Made by a program: the position numbers and the translations under genes | Part shown: piece after piece, positions 34,701-47,040 of the stretch | Position numbering within the stretch: the first letter of the stretch is position 1 | Layout of the letters: each line of letters begins with the position of its first letter | Source of the DNA: Paragonimus skrjabini miyazakii | Lineage: Eukaryota; Platyhelminthes; Trematoda; Plagiorchiida; Troglotrematidae | Length of the DNA: 64,000 nt | Direction of reading: 5' to 3' | Assembly: GCA_014338405.1 (NCBI GenBank) | Contig: JTDE01021434.1 | Span: 89,131-153,130, forward strand | Notes under the pieces: model-generated | Told to the model about the DNA's origin: nothing | What the model saw: the letters and a program-made list of their open reading frames with translations, nothing else | Database searches by the model: none

Positions 34701-36712
34701 TTTTGAATAACTGTTTATCACGGTAGAACTAAACAACATTCCATAGTAAGTAAGTATCAAAGCAGCGAATATTCTTTTTCGAGTGTTGGGACTGGCTTTT
34801 TGCAACAATTTATCATGGTATTTCATGAACGTTGGTAACTAGGATACAGAACTCAATTGCATTCATTCCAACTCCGCCCATAGTTGGACATTATCGGGTC
34901 TGATTGTCAACCGGATTGAACGTTGGGCCTCATTTGCATTACACATTCGGATTGTTAGCGACCGATGACCGTGAATAAATGCATATTTAATTGGCCCGAA
35001 TCATCCATGTGATACTTTGTCTGTTACCAGCATTCCGACCGTGATAAGCACGTGCAGGTTTGGAACTGGTATCTCTGTTACACTGAATTGTCTCTAAAAA
35101 GTCGTCACTAGAAGGTTGTTAACAGTAGTTGTCTAAAAGGCGCCATCTCATGAAAGATAAATAGATGCAAGTTATAAAAACTGTCAGGTATTCTTAGTTT
35201 ACATTGCACATCCAGTTAATGAAGACAAACTAGCTACACTGCCATGACAACAGCTACTCTGGAAATCTGGCTAGCTTAAACAAACGGTTAAAAAACAATT
35301 GTCAAAGTAATTGCCCAGGTTGGAATAACGTTTCGAATAGAGTTTCAGTTGAAAATAGTTTGGTCAATTAGGTTAAATTGAACGCTAGTTGAACCTTGTT
35401 GAGTCGGAAACCTTGATCAACTTCAGTAGAAAGTTTTTACTGGAAGGCATTAAAAGAAATAAAATTACTTGGTATAACAAGTTCACCAGCTCACACAAAT
35501 TAAGGACGTGATTACAGCGATCGTAGAAACAAGGTATATTTCATTAGCTCTAGTTCATAGTGCCTACTCTGTGTGCTAATTTTAGACTGTTGAATATCAT
35601 CAACATCGTCAGAATAACCATCAGAATGTGCTCAAAGACACTCGGGCTTTGGGTTGAATTTCAGAAGAAAAGGGTAAGAAAGTATGGTAGATGGTCAACA
35701 AGAAAATATATTCTTTGGTGTTTAAGGAGAGAATAGGTAACCACAAAATAAGAAAGGGCAATCGCGTCGTACTGCGATTTTAGAGTGAAAAAGTGATCAC
35801 CAACGACAATCGATAAGTCTTACGGTTTATTCTTTTCATCAGCGAACCTCAGTTAGTTTTTCAAACTTCTTCACATGAGAGTTCACCGTTTGCATCCTTG
35901 GGCCGAAATTGGACTAGAGTCGAAACGGACAAGCACACGTAACAATATGCTACTAGCAATCAGTAGCGTGATAGATTGGATAATGCTTTAACTGCGTAAA
36001 CGGAAACGGAATAATGGTTAACGGCTTATAACCGTAATAAACGACGGAGTACGGAGTATACGCGGTCACTTAGTCTCTTCCCAACCAACCCATCCACCCG
36101 AGGCTGCCGCAAGAACACAGGAAAAAGACTGGCCTTCAAACACAGCTTCATTATGTCGCTGAGTTCGAAGGCAGCATGGTCACCAACCCGTTCGTACTCA
36201 TAGGGTTTGCGGCTAGTAACGAAACAAGGTCAAAAGGAATGAACTAGACAAAAGTCCAGACAGTTCACTTTAGGCACGGGGCACGACGGCTGAGGTCGTT
36301 CGTGAAGACCGGAGAAGTACACGACCGTGGTAAAGGTGAACAATACGTGAGTGTCCTTTGTTAGTCTTTTTGTCAAAATATTTTAAGGGAAGTGACGACT
36401 TCCCCGACAGATAAGTTAGATAATGACTTAATTGTGAAAAACAGAGCCTCGGCTAGATTCGAACAGCTGACAGATAATGCATATCTTGACTGTACCTGGG
36501 CTCCACTGGTTGAATTACTTAGCCGTACCAGAAGCTCAGGAATATCACGTGTGGAATTGGATGTTCTTCCATTCCATTGTTACATTGAATCTACCAAATG
36601 ATCCCAGAGACAGACAGCCTCGGTGGATTAGGTAAAGAGCCAATACTGACATCATTGACCAGTTTAATAGATTTCTTTTGCCCAACGGTGAATAATCTTA
36701 GCTGCTCGTTTG
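34701..36712. other. Unassigned intronic stretch
   Basis: No supported gene. The 69-codon frame at 36392-36601 has no recognised domain. Confidence 0.3.
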
Positions 36713-36795
36713 GCTTCGTGGCTTAATTGATAATGCACATGTGTAACTGATTATCATTTGCTTTACGGGATCGAAGCAGCCGAATCCTAAGTTGT
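36713..36795 (+). repeat. Possible tRNA-like repeat head
   Basis: GCTTCGTGGCTTAATTGATA resembles a tRNA D-arm / A box, and GGGATCGAAGCAGCC about 45 bases later resembles a weak B box. A single copy, so the call is tentative. Confidence 0.35.
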
Positions 36796-37079
36796 GGCTT
36801 ACGTCTAAACGACAACTATATGCATAATCTTCTGTTCTGAATCCGTATTGAAAACCTCAGAGTTTTACAAATTGGAGAAAACCTGAAATGTTTATGTACA
36901 CCTGACTCTTTGTTGGATGGTATTAAAGAAGGAGAAAGTGAGGAAACACTAACACACCTAAAGCACTTGGTTTCAAATATATATAGAACGACAGGACTAC
37001 AAAGTGGCATATAATAGGCCAGAATTAAAATATAGAAACCCTTAGGCACGAAATACGTTTACTTCAATAGGGAATTTTT

Positions 37080-37310
37080 TTGTTAGAGCTTGAACGACAT
37101 TCTAGCCTTGCCAAGTTGGTCATGCTGACCGGAAAATCGAACTAGAATCACAAATGTCTGTATCGAGTCTTTGATTAACGTCATCTACAGATGCTGTTAT
37201 CAAGATAGATTCATTCAAAATGTTCCACACAGGACCTACTCTAACACAAAATAGTTTTGCTTGAGATTCATACAACTCATCTAGGCTTACAACTCCGGTG
37301 AACGACCTTG
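37080..37310 (-). mobile_element. CR1-like LINE 3' fragment
   Basis: The minus strand encodes KLFCVRVGPVWNILNES, ITASVDDVNQRLDTDIC. This is the C-terminal end of ORF2 and parallels VRVCQLWNTLTGL, ITASFVNGFNCRLDADIR in the copy at 38690-40521. The rest is truncated. Confidence 0.75.
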
Positions 37311-37334
37311 GAAACAGTGATTCGAACTGATATT

Positions 37335-37632
37335 CTGAGCCAAGAAAGCAGATGGCGCAAATGTTAACCTAGGAAACTAACACGGGTTAAGGCTTCAAAC
37401 AAGACCAGAAACAAAACACTCATTTACATATGGCAATCATCCCAGAAGGTCCCGTTTGTGACAGACGGTAATGCTCAGCTTCTTTACGTAGCCAGAACTA
37501 TTCCATGGTATACTGCACCGTCGTGTTAGTGAGATGTTTCTTCCCGTGTTTTTCCTGCGGCTACTTTGTCGCCCCGCTGCTGAATAGTGGTGGTATAAGT
37601 AGTATGGGGCGATCGCTCGTCCTCATCACACT
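37335..37632 (-). repeat. tRNA-derived repeat family A, copy 5
   Basis: The minus strand reads GAGCGATCGCCCCATACTAC, CCACTATTCAGCAG, GAAGCTGAGCATTACCGTCT, AAATGAGTGTTTTGTTTC, TTAACCCGTGTTAG and TTTCTTGGCTCA. It ends about 310 bp upstream of the second GLDC exon. Confidence 0.78.
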
Positions 37633-37948
37633 AATAGTAGGCATTTGCAAAAAATAAATCTACGAGTGACTCCATATATGACATTTCCGAGAGAACGAAA
37701 TATGCAATTTCGGGGGTTATCAAATGGCTATCACGTCATTTTAGTGGCTGTCTGTCTTCTGGTTAAACAGTTTGCATATATGTAGCATTTGTCGCCGCAT
37801 TTCGCATTCTGATTCATTCGGTCGTGAATGGTGGCCAAAACGACCACAACAATCATACCTGTCTACAGCCGAATTGAAAGCCCGGTCTCAGTTCGGTTAC
37901 GTTTGTGCAGTGTCACGTGACACAACCATTTTCGTCCTCATCGATCAG

Positions 37949-38142
37949 GTTTTCACAGTCCAACCATGTCCTGGCCTGTGGCGTCCAGCTTGATGATCGA
38001 GCCAACCGAGAGTGAATCTCGAGCCGAATGTGACAGATTATGCGACGCGTTGATCGGCATCAGACAGGAAATCGAGAAAGTGATTCAAGGTGAATGGAGC
38101 AGTGATTGCAATCCTTTGAAGATGGCTCCGCACACATTGGAG
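37949..38142 (+). CDS. GLDC: Glycine decarboxylase (GLDC), next exon: MSWPV / EPTESE region
   Basis: This is the exon that directly follows 18265-18453. It begins after the acceptor CGATCAG at 37948. Its first bases, GT, complete the glycine codon left open by the previous exon and give the junction DYG-FHSPTMSWPV, matching the DYGFHAPTMSWPV stretch of animal GLDC. It continues with LMIEPTESES, ECDRLCDALIGIRQEI and NPLKMAPHTLE, all diagnostic of the end of the P protein. It stops in phase 0 at 38142 before a consensus donor, GTAAGT. The internal ATG at 37966 is a methionine within the protein, not the start codon. The remaining C-terminal segment (the WDRPYSRE...KFWP region in relatives) must lie in a later exon. 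I looked for it downstream and did not recognise it, so the next intron probably runs past 64000. There are no stops or frameshifts, so the gene looks functional. Confidence 0.95.
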
Positions 38143-38689
38143 GTAAGTAAAAATTCCTTGTTTGAATCTCACACGTAATCGATCGCGTTCCGGTCAACTT
38201 TACGATTGTCCAGTGAAGAAATAAACATGGTGCTTGAGTTTCACCCCTACTGACTTAAAAAAACAACGTATATCCTTATCCTGACAGGATTAAAAATTCT
38301 GTCTTAACTGTCATGAGGGGTTATAGTCAAGCCAGACTGAAACATTATACTTGGGGTGTTGTCTGCAACCATTAAGGGGAAGCAGTTGTGCTTCATTGTA
38401 AACATTGGATTTCTGCCAGTTAGAAGAAACTTACAGTGGTTTTAAACACCTAAGTCGGTGGTGGACGGTGATAAAGAAGTATAAAGCCATGGAAAAAATA
38501 AATGTTTATGTCAGGATCAATGAGGAATATCGGACTAGAAACACAACGACATGAGACAAAATTGTGATTTAAACAGAGAACTAAGGGCATGGACCTTCAG
38601 GTATGAAGCAGAGGCACTTGAACGAGTAATGACTGCTTCGCACTGCTACTAGAAGTTGTTCAACACCTCAGAGTTGGTCTGATGGCCTG
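38143..38689. other. Intron sequence after the second GLDC exon
   Basis: Starts with the GTAAGT donor. No other feature was seen before the CR1 tail. Confidence 0.4.
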
Positions 38690-40521
38690 ACTGATTGGAG
38701 GCTCGGATATACTTCACGGATGTCTGCATCAAGTCTGCAATTAAAACCGTTAACGAATGACGCTGTTATGATTAATCCAGTCAGTGTTCCAGAGTTGACA
38801 TACTCAAACACTAAAACTATGTTGTTTACAATTCAGGAGACTCATCTGGCGCTCCGGCGTAAGTGCGTGATCTCGGACTAGACAAGGCGTAGGAATATGC
38901 CTTAGAGGATATGACGATTGAATTAGTATTTTATAGGTCAAATTAAAGGCGCTTTTGAATTGTCCATAGTATATGGAGAACTGACCGAGATGAAAGAATG
39001 TTTGAGTGGGAAAGTTAACTAGTTGAGAAAACACCTTTTGTAAGTCTACATCGCATATTCGGAACCAGAAGAACATAAACCGCATCTTCAACAGTCTTCC
39101 TTACTAACAAGACGATAGCAGCCATTTTTCCTAGCAAAAACGAACGCATTTTCTTAAGTGGTCTTTATAGAAAATATCCACAACAAATCATACGGTTGTT
39201 CCAGGTTGCTGATACCTTCAGACCGATACTTCAGACCGACGCCATCTGGCCATATCATGAGTTTTGATGGATGGATATGCATAATCACTAAGTCAACCTC
39301 ACACTCAACGAACCGCATTGCCAGCAGTCTGAAATCGAGATCATTTTTACGTAACCAAGCCCACAGGAGATCAACACTTCCTTTGACAGTTACCCCATCC
39401 ACTTTGAACTATGTGAATGTAAGCTAACCGACTTGGAAAACGGGAACATTATAACCTTCCAGTTCGATTTAAAATAATATGAAGTACGTTCAAAACTTCA
39501 GTGACAAATGTACAAAAAATCATTCAGAATTCAGCATCATAAAGGGTTTAAGCAGTTAACACTAGGCAATACGTGTACGAAGAAAGACCTGGTGTGAATA
39601 ACTTATTCATTTCAACAGTTTTATCCTATTGGGATGCTATACAGGCGATTAGCCATGAAACACTTACGTAGGTCACTCATGATTGAGCCGAATGGTCGAT
39701 CATTCTTAAATAATGATAGCCGGTTTGGACGACGTGTAGAAAAGTTTGACAGTCGAGCAGTCCGTTGAAGACCACACATAGTAGAGCTGATCTTAGGTTG
39801 CGTGATCGAATGACTACTAGTCATCCTGACTGTGTGTGATGGGGGAGGGAAGCTTGCTGGTACATACAGATGTCTCATTCCAAAGGAGAAACTAGGAAAG
39901 ATAACAACGTTACTTTTCACGCGAAATATCTATTTACGCTTGTACTATTGCTCACATTTCACAAAGATGAAATATTAAGCAACAAGCTACCTGAATTTCG
40001 ACGTGATTGTCATATTGCATTTTAAATTAATAATAAGACTGATCAACGGTTTTGTGAACAAATGCCGAGTAATTAAATGCCGCACAACAACTGCGGTAGG
40101 GGCGGGATCTCCCAGTAACGGAAACTCAATAGTAACGATATCGATCACCACCCCAATGAGTTGTCGATTCGATCTCGGATTACCACGAGCGCCCGTTGAT
40201 CTTACCATCCCTTAATCATCGCTTTTCAGAGTGTGTTCATCGTCATTCACCTTTTCTCAACACATGGAATCAGAGTACGGTTGTACTGTGTTTGATATGA
40301 GTTGTGACTTCATTTATCGTAATGCCTATACCGAGCACTATGTTCTGGTACATCTGCCAACGTGCTCTTGTTCCCGACATATACAGCGAAGACAGTAGTT
40401 CATCAAAGGATAAATTAGCCCAAGCTCTAAATTTATATGCGTCTGAGTGAAGGTTAAGCTCCATATCGGTGACTACCTCCGGATCGAAGTGATAAGAAAT
40501 GACAGTTGCACTGATCATCAC
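38690..40521 (-). mobile_element. CR1-like LINE copy, endonuclease end to C-terminus
   Basis: Minus-strand pieces occur in order. The end of the endonuclease and linker (VISYHFDPEVV, AWANLSFDELLSSL) is at 40521-40330. The segment after the catalytic box (VDLLWAWLRKNDLDF, WPDGVGLKYRSEGIS) is at 39400-39200. The C-terminal part (FNLTYKILIQSSYPLRHI, LLNCKQHSFSVRVCQLWN) is at 39020-38770. 40200-39620 should hold the palm domain but is not recognisable, so it is deleted or replaced. The 82-codon frame at 39402-39154 first looked like a host exon, but its position and content fit this LINE. Confidence 0.75.
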
Positions 40522-41599
40522 TGCAAGGCTTCATATAGGCAAAAAACGATCATAAGAGGCTAAATTACTGCGGGAAACCTATAATATTTTACACGGTATC
40601 TTATCGTGTGAAAATCGAAATGCTACAACTGTTGGTGAATTTCCTGCTGTAAGATTTTAGTCAGATCGATCATCTGATGAGGTGGGTTCATAAAAGTGAG
40701 CACTCAGTGGGATGCAGATCCAGATAATCTTCTTCCTTGCATTATTCCACGTCAAGTCATGTAGCTGAACGAATTTATGCAACAGCACAAGTAAAGTATG
40801 GAATCTCATTTGATCACGTTCCTCAGACCAACGCCCAGAAATTCGTTCCAGTGGGAACTGGCGAAATGTTTGTTACTGGTTTACACGTAGCTGGGTCTTA
40901 TCGGCACCAAACAAACCAGGAACTAGGACACAAGACCAGCGATAAAATGACAGAATTGTAGCTCAGGCACTTACCCACTGGGGTTGTAGAGTGGCACACG
41001 CTGGATTTTCTTTAGCCGTTGTACTTCATGTTCTCACAGGCTGAAATCGATCAGCCATGGGTGACTGACTTACAATCTAGCAAACGTTTATCACAGCCAT
41101 AGGAGGGAGCAAAAGGGTTAGCCACTAGGATTTGCAAATCCTTTCTGAGACCATTGCGGCTGTTTACTAGTTTACAGACCACGCACAAATGGCCGATCGA
41201 TTTCAACCGATGGGAAAAGGAGGTGCGATAGCAGTGTAGAAAGTAATATACTAAGATGCTCTTTGTATAAAAATTGGGCGAGCATAAGCGTATGTTTGAC
41301 CCGCTGAGCGTAATTGTGCGGTGATTATCAGGTAGTGTACCGGCAGTTGCACAATGATGCGAACAAGACAGTCTCAACCACATTCATATAATTAATAGGA
41401 TTGTTAAAAGTGAACATGGAAACCTATCAAAAATGGTGTCGAATACTTCCACCGTTGTAGTTAACTAATGAAAAGTGTTTGGCAGGACAACACGGACGAC
41501 CAATACGCATACGTATGTATACACTCCCTCGAGCTCACTCAACGTATGATCTGCTTACCTGTTTGATCGTTGCATAGTTCGACTGTACTCGGTGTTTAT
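40522..41599. other. Unassigned stretch
   Basis: Short frames only, nothing recognised. Confidence 0.3.
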
Positions 41600-44500
41600 A
41601 ACATATCAAGATGCCATCAGACGGCACACCGCGACCGGTTTCATCGTCATCGTCAGCCGTGAGCCTAACCAGAAAGTGCTGCAGCTCGGGTCGCCGCTCA
41701 TAAAAACAGTGACATGGAAAGTCTCAGAAGAAGAAAACGTTATTGAAAGGGTTAGAGAAATAAAAGGAGATTAGATGGAAGAACTAGAAATGATATGAAT
41801 GCAAGTGCATCATTGACTGCGGTACATCGCCATCTCGGATTGAGTGACCACGAAGACTCCAGCCAGGCAGGCGACACCTACCCACTTTGCTCAATGGAGC
41901 AATCAGGGTCTTCATATTTCGTGACCACGTTGTTACTCAACCACCACGCGAGTTTGCCCAACTGCTGGTGGTCTCCGTATGCAATGCCCGGTAAGGTCAA
42001 CGATCAGATGGGATACAGAGGGCGTGACTCAACCATCGCAAATTGTGCAACATGATTGATTGACCAACTGACCGCGCACCTCGTGCGTTCCGGAATCCGC
42101 GCAGTCGAACAACCGTGTTGCTCACGGGATCAATCCATTTAATGTGGGCTATTTGGCAGAGACAACGATGGTCAAGTACAACAAGCCTGTTGATATCTTC
42201 CTTGCGAGCAGGCCACGTTTCCAAACCATAGAGCAAAACAGAAAGCATACAAACACTATATATCTTTCAAGTTGAATATCACTCACATTTGGTCGAAGCC
42301 TTCGCATTTAGATAGACTTTCCAGACAGCGTCTTTCGAGGAGAATCATTAGACTCCGGTTTTGCTCTTGTCAGATCACGTCAGTAATGCATATCCTCACC
42401 AAGGCCGGGACAAGAACTCCAGCCACGCTTTCATGAGGAAACCGTGTTGGCCACTGCGCCATTGACTTCACATTGGACACAACCGAATTATCGCATATGA
42501 ACGCTCAACCGCTTTCGCTTGTTAGTAATGATCAGGTTGCCCGATCCTCTCGAGAGGAGACACATTAACTTCCCCGTTAACTCCAATCGATAACCCAGCT
42601 ATCAGGACTTCTGAGACAGGTCGAAATCTCCGATCTCACTAAACGTGTTGGGTGACATTTTAGATTAATAATGAGTAGTCGGGGATTTGGTTAATTTCAA
42701 GTTGAACATCACTCCCTTTAACCGACAACCGGACGTCATTTAGACGCCACAAAGGATACAGGTTGATAAAGACAACTCGTGTCTTCGCTCTCCTCGCTTA
42801 TATCTCATCAGGAATATTACAGCCTGACGAGATAGTGCTACTCGTGTATGTGAAACTGTCCAAAGTCTCGAGCGGATTATCTACGATAAAAAAGGTAGGG
42901 GTGGGAACGCTCCAGTCCTGAAGCAACAATTTGAAGGTGCGAAGCGCATTCCATACAAACCAGTCCGGTCACCTACCTTGTCCAACATGGTCTGCATGTC
43001 TTCGGCAGAGAGGCTAAGTAAAACATTGTCGTCTGCGTACTCCAGATCGGTCAATCTAGCGCCAAGGAGAAGCTCAGCAACAAGCACACTGGATTCCCGA
43101 AGAGCACCCTCCAGAATGTCGTCCATGACAAAATTGAACAGGAAGGGGAAAATCGGACACCCTTGACGAACACCACTAGAATTGATGAACGCCCTCACCT
43201 TGCTTTCAAAGTGGGCGTACAATGATCTCTACAGATCCATGTATTCCCCCTGGTACTCCCTTGCGAAGAAGACAGTTCCAGAGAACATTACAAGCAACCA
43301 AATCAAAAGTAGCCTTTAGGTTAAGAAAGATCACGACGATCGGCTGCCGATGCTTTAAGATCCGTTGGAGTGTGAAAATTCCATCAACGCACCCTCGGCC
43401 AGATCGAAATCTCGACTGCTTTTCACGCATTTGACTTTTTCTGGGTTTAGTGGAATGAGGCTGTGAGGAACTTGAATGCGATAAAAACTAGACTGATGCC
43501 TCTGTAGTTGTCACATAGACTTCAGGTCCCCTTTTTGAAAACGGGAACTACTGATGATAGGCATCAATCACAAGGTAACTCTTCAGTTTCTTAAATCATC
43601 CGGAGGAGTTTTGTCTGTCCTGATATCAACCTCTACCCACCAGCCTTGAAAAGAAAAGGAAGGAGGAAATCTGATGTAAGAGCTCTGTTACGCTTCGATA
43701 ACTTAAGCTCCAGGGCCACTTTTACTTCCAACGGAGGACCGTCTGGAGTGCAATAACTGACCATTCGGGTCCCGTCGTCCACATGATCTGGTTGAGGCCA
43801 GCTGAACTGTTCTTCAGAATGTTCAGCCCACCTGTCAAGTCGGCGCGATTGACTGGTAATAAGTGAACCATCTTCTTCACATATGGTCTCACTAACACCG
43901 ACTTGACGGCCAGTACAACCACGAATCTGGGGAAACAGCATTCTGTTGTTCCCAGGCAAGAAGGCTTGTTCTACCTCTTTTGATTGTTAGATCAAGCGAT
44001 GCTAACGGTCTTTGCGCAAACTTTTAGTCAGCTTGCGTTTAAATTCCTGACGGTCGTCATCATATTCAGAACCAGGTGGAATCGAGCGGCGCATGTTCAT
44101 GAGGCCCATCTATGTGACGGAAATCCAGTTCTGTCGTAACTGAACAGCTCCTTCTGAACATACCTCTTCACGACATGATTTCATAACTGCGGTGGTTTGT
44201 TCTCAGTATTCCTAAAGTTCTCTTACCTGACTCGCACTGGGCAACTTGTTCATCAACACCCCCTGGTAAGCGTTTATTACATTTTCCACACTCCAATGCA
44301 TCTACCAATGTGACCTTCGGACAAAGTGCAAGACAAAATTGGCACGTACAACAGCATGATCCGAATACAGGTGGTTTTTTTCAAAAGGCACGATAGTCTT
44401 TAACAGAGTGGCGCCACCTGTAACCGGCTGCTATGTGATCGAGTGATGTCCATGGGTGAGAAGCACAGGGAGATCTCAATGTAACACAGCACTTGTTCCT

Positions 44501-45380
44501 GAGTTGAAATGAGGTACTCGAAATATAGAGACCATGAAATAATCACAGCTGCAGCAGTTGTTTGCCATCGTCAATACGTTATGTCCAGACTCCGAACATA
44601 CTCCCAGCCGCTTCTTGTCCGAAAAATAGACGACCAAACAGAGCATTCAAATCGCCTGCTAGTATGATGATTTCTGAGTGTAGTCTGCTCCAGAAGGTCA
44701 ACGAAGGTGTCATGGAATACATCCTTGGTAGTATCCGAACAGCTGTCGGTTAGACCGTACGCCTTTTGATTTGCGTCGACAGACTTTTACCGATGTATTG
44801 AGTTTGACAGCGCACGAGCGACTATTCACTGGGACCCAATCGAGAAAACATTGCTCTGCTCTGGAATTCAGTGCGATTCTCACTCCAGCTTGACCACGAG
44901 ATTCAGCTTCGGCGCCACCAGAAACCCTGACAGAAAAGTGCTTGGATCGACAGTTATCTGAAGGTGAGCTCAAATGGATAACCGTGCTAGAATCGCGTAT
45001 CTGACACGCAGCACACATCAAGCTCCAGACTTGAGACAGTACTAACCAGAGCAGCTTGCTGACCGATTTGTCGGAGAGTGCGGACATTGAAGGTGCCAAT
45101 GTTTATCAGTCTTCTTGGCCTCAGGAAACAATTATCGCCCGAAGACACATGGATGGCAGAAGAAACGGGGGGCAAACTATTAGAAAGTGTTGGGTGAATA
45201 ATTTCACTGTCGAGAGAACATTAATTTCTGCTACTTTCCAGTCGTTTATGCCGCTAGCTTGTAACAGCGCGCGATAGTGCTGTCTGAGCTCTCTCCTGCT
45301 CTGTACTAAGGAATTTTCCATCGTTGATAAGTAACAGGAGATTTCGATTAACATAAAATGAAACTCGCCCACAACTAATT
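41600..45380 (-). mobile_element. RTE-type LINE, nearly full length, decayed
   Basis: Minus strand. The AP-endonuclease starts at 45120-44760 with NIGTFNVRTLRQIGQQAAL, LELDVCCVSDTR, RGQAGVRIAL and DWVPVNSRSCAV, and continues with a DLNALFG block (44650) and SLDHIAAGYRWR (44440). The linker SETICEEDGSLITSQSRRLD, RWAEHSEEQFSWPQ is at 43880-43780. The reverse transcriptase has RSGRGCVDGIFTLQRIL (43410), SSGVRQGCPIFPFLFN (43180) and LEYADDNVLLSLSAED (43050). The tail VLLYGLETWPARKEDINRL (42240) is followed by the degenerate WLPGW-type end (41900-41800). It ends in a TGACGATGACGATGA microsatellite near 41645, as RTE elements do. Stops and frameshifts occur throughout, and a family B repeat interrupts it at 42290-42725. 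Confidence 0.92.
42290..42725 (-). repeat. Family B tRNA-like repeat, complete copy, nested in the RTE
   Basis: The minus strand has, in order, the 5' module (AACCAAATCCCCGACTACTC to AAGCGAAAGCG), the tRNA-like part with A box TGGCGCAGTGGCC, CCTCATGAAAGCGTGG, the B-box-like GGAGTTCTTGTCCCGGCC, and a tail ending GACAAGAGC. It is the best guide to the normal order of this family. Confidence 0.75.
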
Positions 45381-45807
45381 GCAGTTTTCACATTTTCGCA
45401 GACCTTCTAGTCAACCCCTCTCAACCAGTAGTTAAGTTTATTTTGATGACGAAACAGGGATTATACTTCATTCACTATTCTGTCAAACATGTTGAGATAG
45501 TTCTTTTCCAGTTTGATCTGAGCGGGACACAGATTGTGGTTCGTGCATACAGCGAGAAGTTTGTACTAAACAAAAGCATCAAACTTCAATATTGAATATC
45601 GGACAAAAGGGGCATAACGTTTCGCAAAATAGGAAGAAGGAAATCCAAATAATGGCCGCTTGGTTTAACAGGTATGTTATTTCATCTGTGGTCAGTGCAG
45701 CGCTTAATTTTATGGGAAAGGTTACTTTCCAGTACGTTTAGCTGTACACGTGGGCCAGCTGGTTGCACCTGTCCTTAGGGGAATTATATTTCTAACCCTG
45801 TTCGCGG
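45381..45807. other. Unassigned stretch
   Basis: Upstream flank of the RTE. Nothing recognised. Confidence 0.3.
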
Positions 45808-45915
45808 CTAATGTGTGAGCCGTGGTGCAATGCTCAACATGAAAGCGTAGTCGAAGTTCAACTCCCGGTCATGACGAAGATGTGCTGACGAACTCCAACA
45901 AATACGTAAGTCGAC
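45808..45915 (+). repeat. Family B tRNA-like repeat, short diverged copy
   Basis: GGTGCAATGCTCAACATGAAAG, then AAGTTCAACTCCCGG, then GACGAACTCCAACAAA. These match the A-box-to-tail part of family B. Confidence 0.55.
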
Positions 45916-46624
45916 TGCTTCCAGGACTGTCAGCAAGTTACCACCTGGAAAAAGTTGCATCCAACCACAAATTTTTCTGCAAAGGATGATTGATTTCGCG
46001 TAATACACTCACTTTTTGGTTAATGCCCTCGTGTTTTTCTGAAATTAAATTACTACCTCAACACTAAACCAAACCACATGTGAATTCATCATTTTCAGGA
46101 TGTTACCAGAGAGAACTGGGATCGTCCCTACAGTCGTCAAGAAGCAGCCTTCCCAGCCCCGTGGCACCGTCCGGGAAAAGTGATATTTGACAAGCTGAGC
46201 AAAGTTTGGCCGAGTGTGGGCCGTTTGGATGATGCGTACGGTGATACGCATTTGTCTTGCAAGACCCCCATTAAGTGGGATTAGACAAGTTGCGACGAAA
46301 ATTAGGAGCTGAGAGTCACGTATATCATGTGAAAGAATGTGTTTCGTTCAAGTAGAATCACTTCTTCTATGTTTATGCAAATCGGATAACTTTTGTATGT
46401 CCATAACTGGTCAACCGATACTTTCAACCTCCCGATGAATCCAAATCATACCAAGATTTTTAAATGTTTCATTTTTTTAGCATCCAAAAACACTAACTCT
46501 ATTCATCATCTGGTTGTTCTAACACTGAAATTGGTTTGATAAATAAAGAGAAAACAAACATCAGTAACTACGGCCTGATGGACAATTTAGGGGTTATTTG
46601 AGGGTTGTTAAACGGGGGACAGAT
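45916..46624. other. Unassigned stretch
   Basis: Possibly diverged upstream CR1 sequence. No motif can be defended. Confidence 0.3.
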
Positions 46625-47040
46625 TCCAACTGAGGATAAGCGATCAGTTACCAGACTTGTTTCCATCGAATAACGGCATTTTTAATGAGTCTATCCTGGG
46701 CCCTCTACTACCCGTTTTATTCGTTCGTGAATTATCAAGCTTTATCAGACTACTGACGCTGATTTTGGTTAACAACAAAAAAATACGGCGATTTTTCGGG
46801 GATACGCAGACCATGGATGCACTTCATAACTCTCTCGGACATTTTTGGCTAAAGGAGGCATCTCTGAAGTTTAAGTTATGTAAGACGACGATGGGAGCCG
46901 AGTTACTATATACCTGCAGAACCTAACCATTCAGGGTAGGATTCGTGGATCGTCTTCAGTTATTTGTTCATCGACGTATTTGGTCGATTTCTCACATCGG
47001 ATAATCACTGATGAGGTTACGAAGAAGGTATGTGGTAAAT
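46625..47040 (+). mobile_element. CR1-like LINE fragment, RT palm with inactivated catalytic box
   Basis: The + strand frame at 46657-46926 reads SILGPLLPVLFVRELSSFIR, ILVNNKKIRRFFGDTQTMD, ALHNSLGHFWLKEASLKF. This is the SVLGPLLF...FADD block of a CR1-type reverse transcriptase, with the catalytic DD replaced by NN. A shifted frame continues to about 47040. The divergence differs from copies 1 and 2, so it is probably another subfamily. Confidence 0.78.

Larger units (their letters stand above)
18454..37948 (+). other. GLDC intron of 19,495 bp, filled with repeats
   Basis: This is the interval between the two in-phase GLDC exons, with GTGAGT at its 5' end and TCAG at its 3' end. It holds the hammerhead-bearing inverted repeat, both copies of the 19659/27748 direct repeat, a second inverted repeat, two solo LTRs of one family, Penelope and CR1 fragments and two copies of tRNA-derived family A. 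I saw no host exon inside it. Long TE-rich introns are common in trematodes. Confidence 0.85.

Noticed and set aside
35820..35855. Minus-strand GCTGATGAAAAGAATAAACC as another hammerhead
   Set aside because: No GAAA box follows and no stems form; only the CTGATGA string is shared.
39154..39402. Minus frame that looked like a host exon with an acceptor near 39418
   Set aside because: The motif VDLLWAWLRKNDLDF and its position between CR1 endonuclease and CR1 C-terminal sequence fit the post-catalytic part of a LINE reverse transcriptase.
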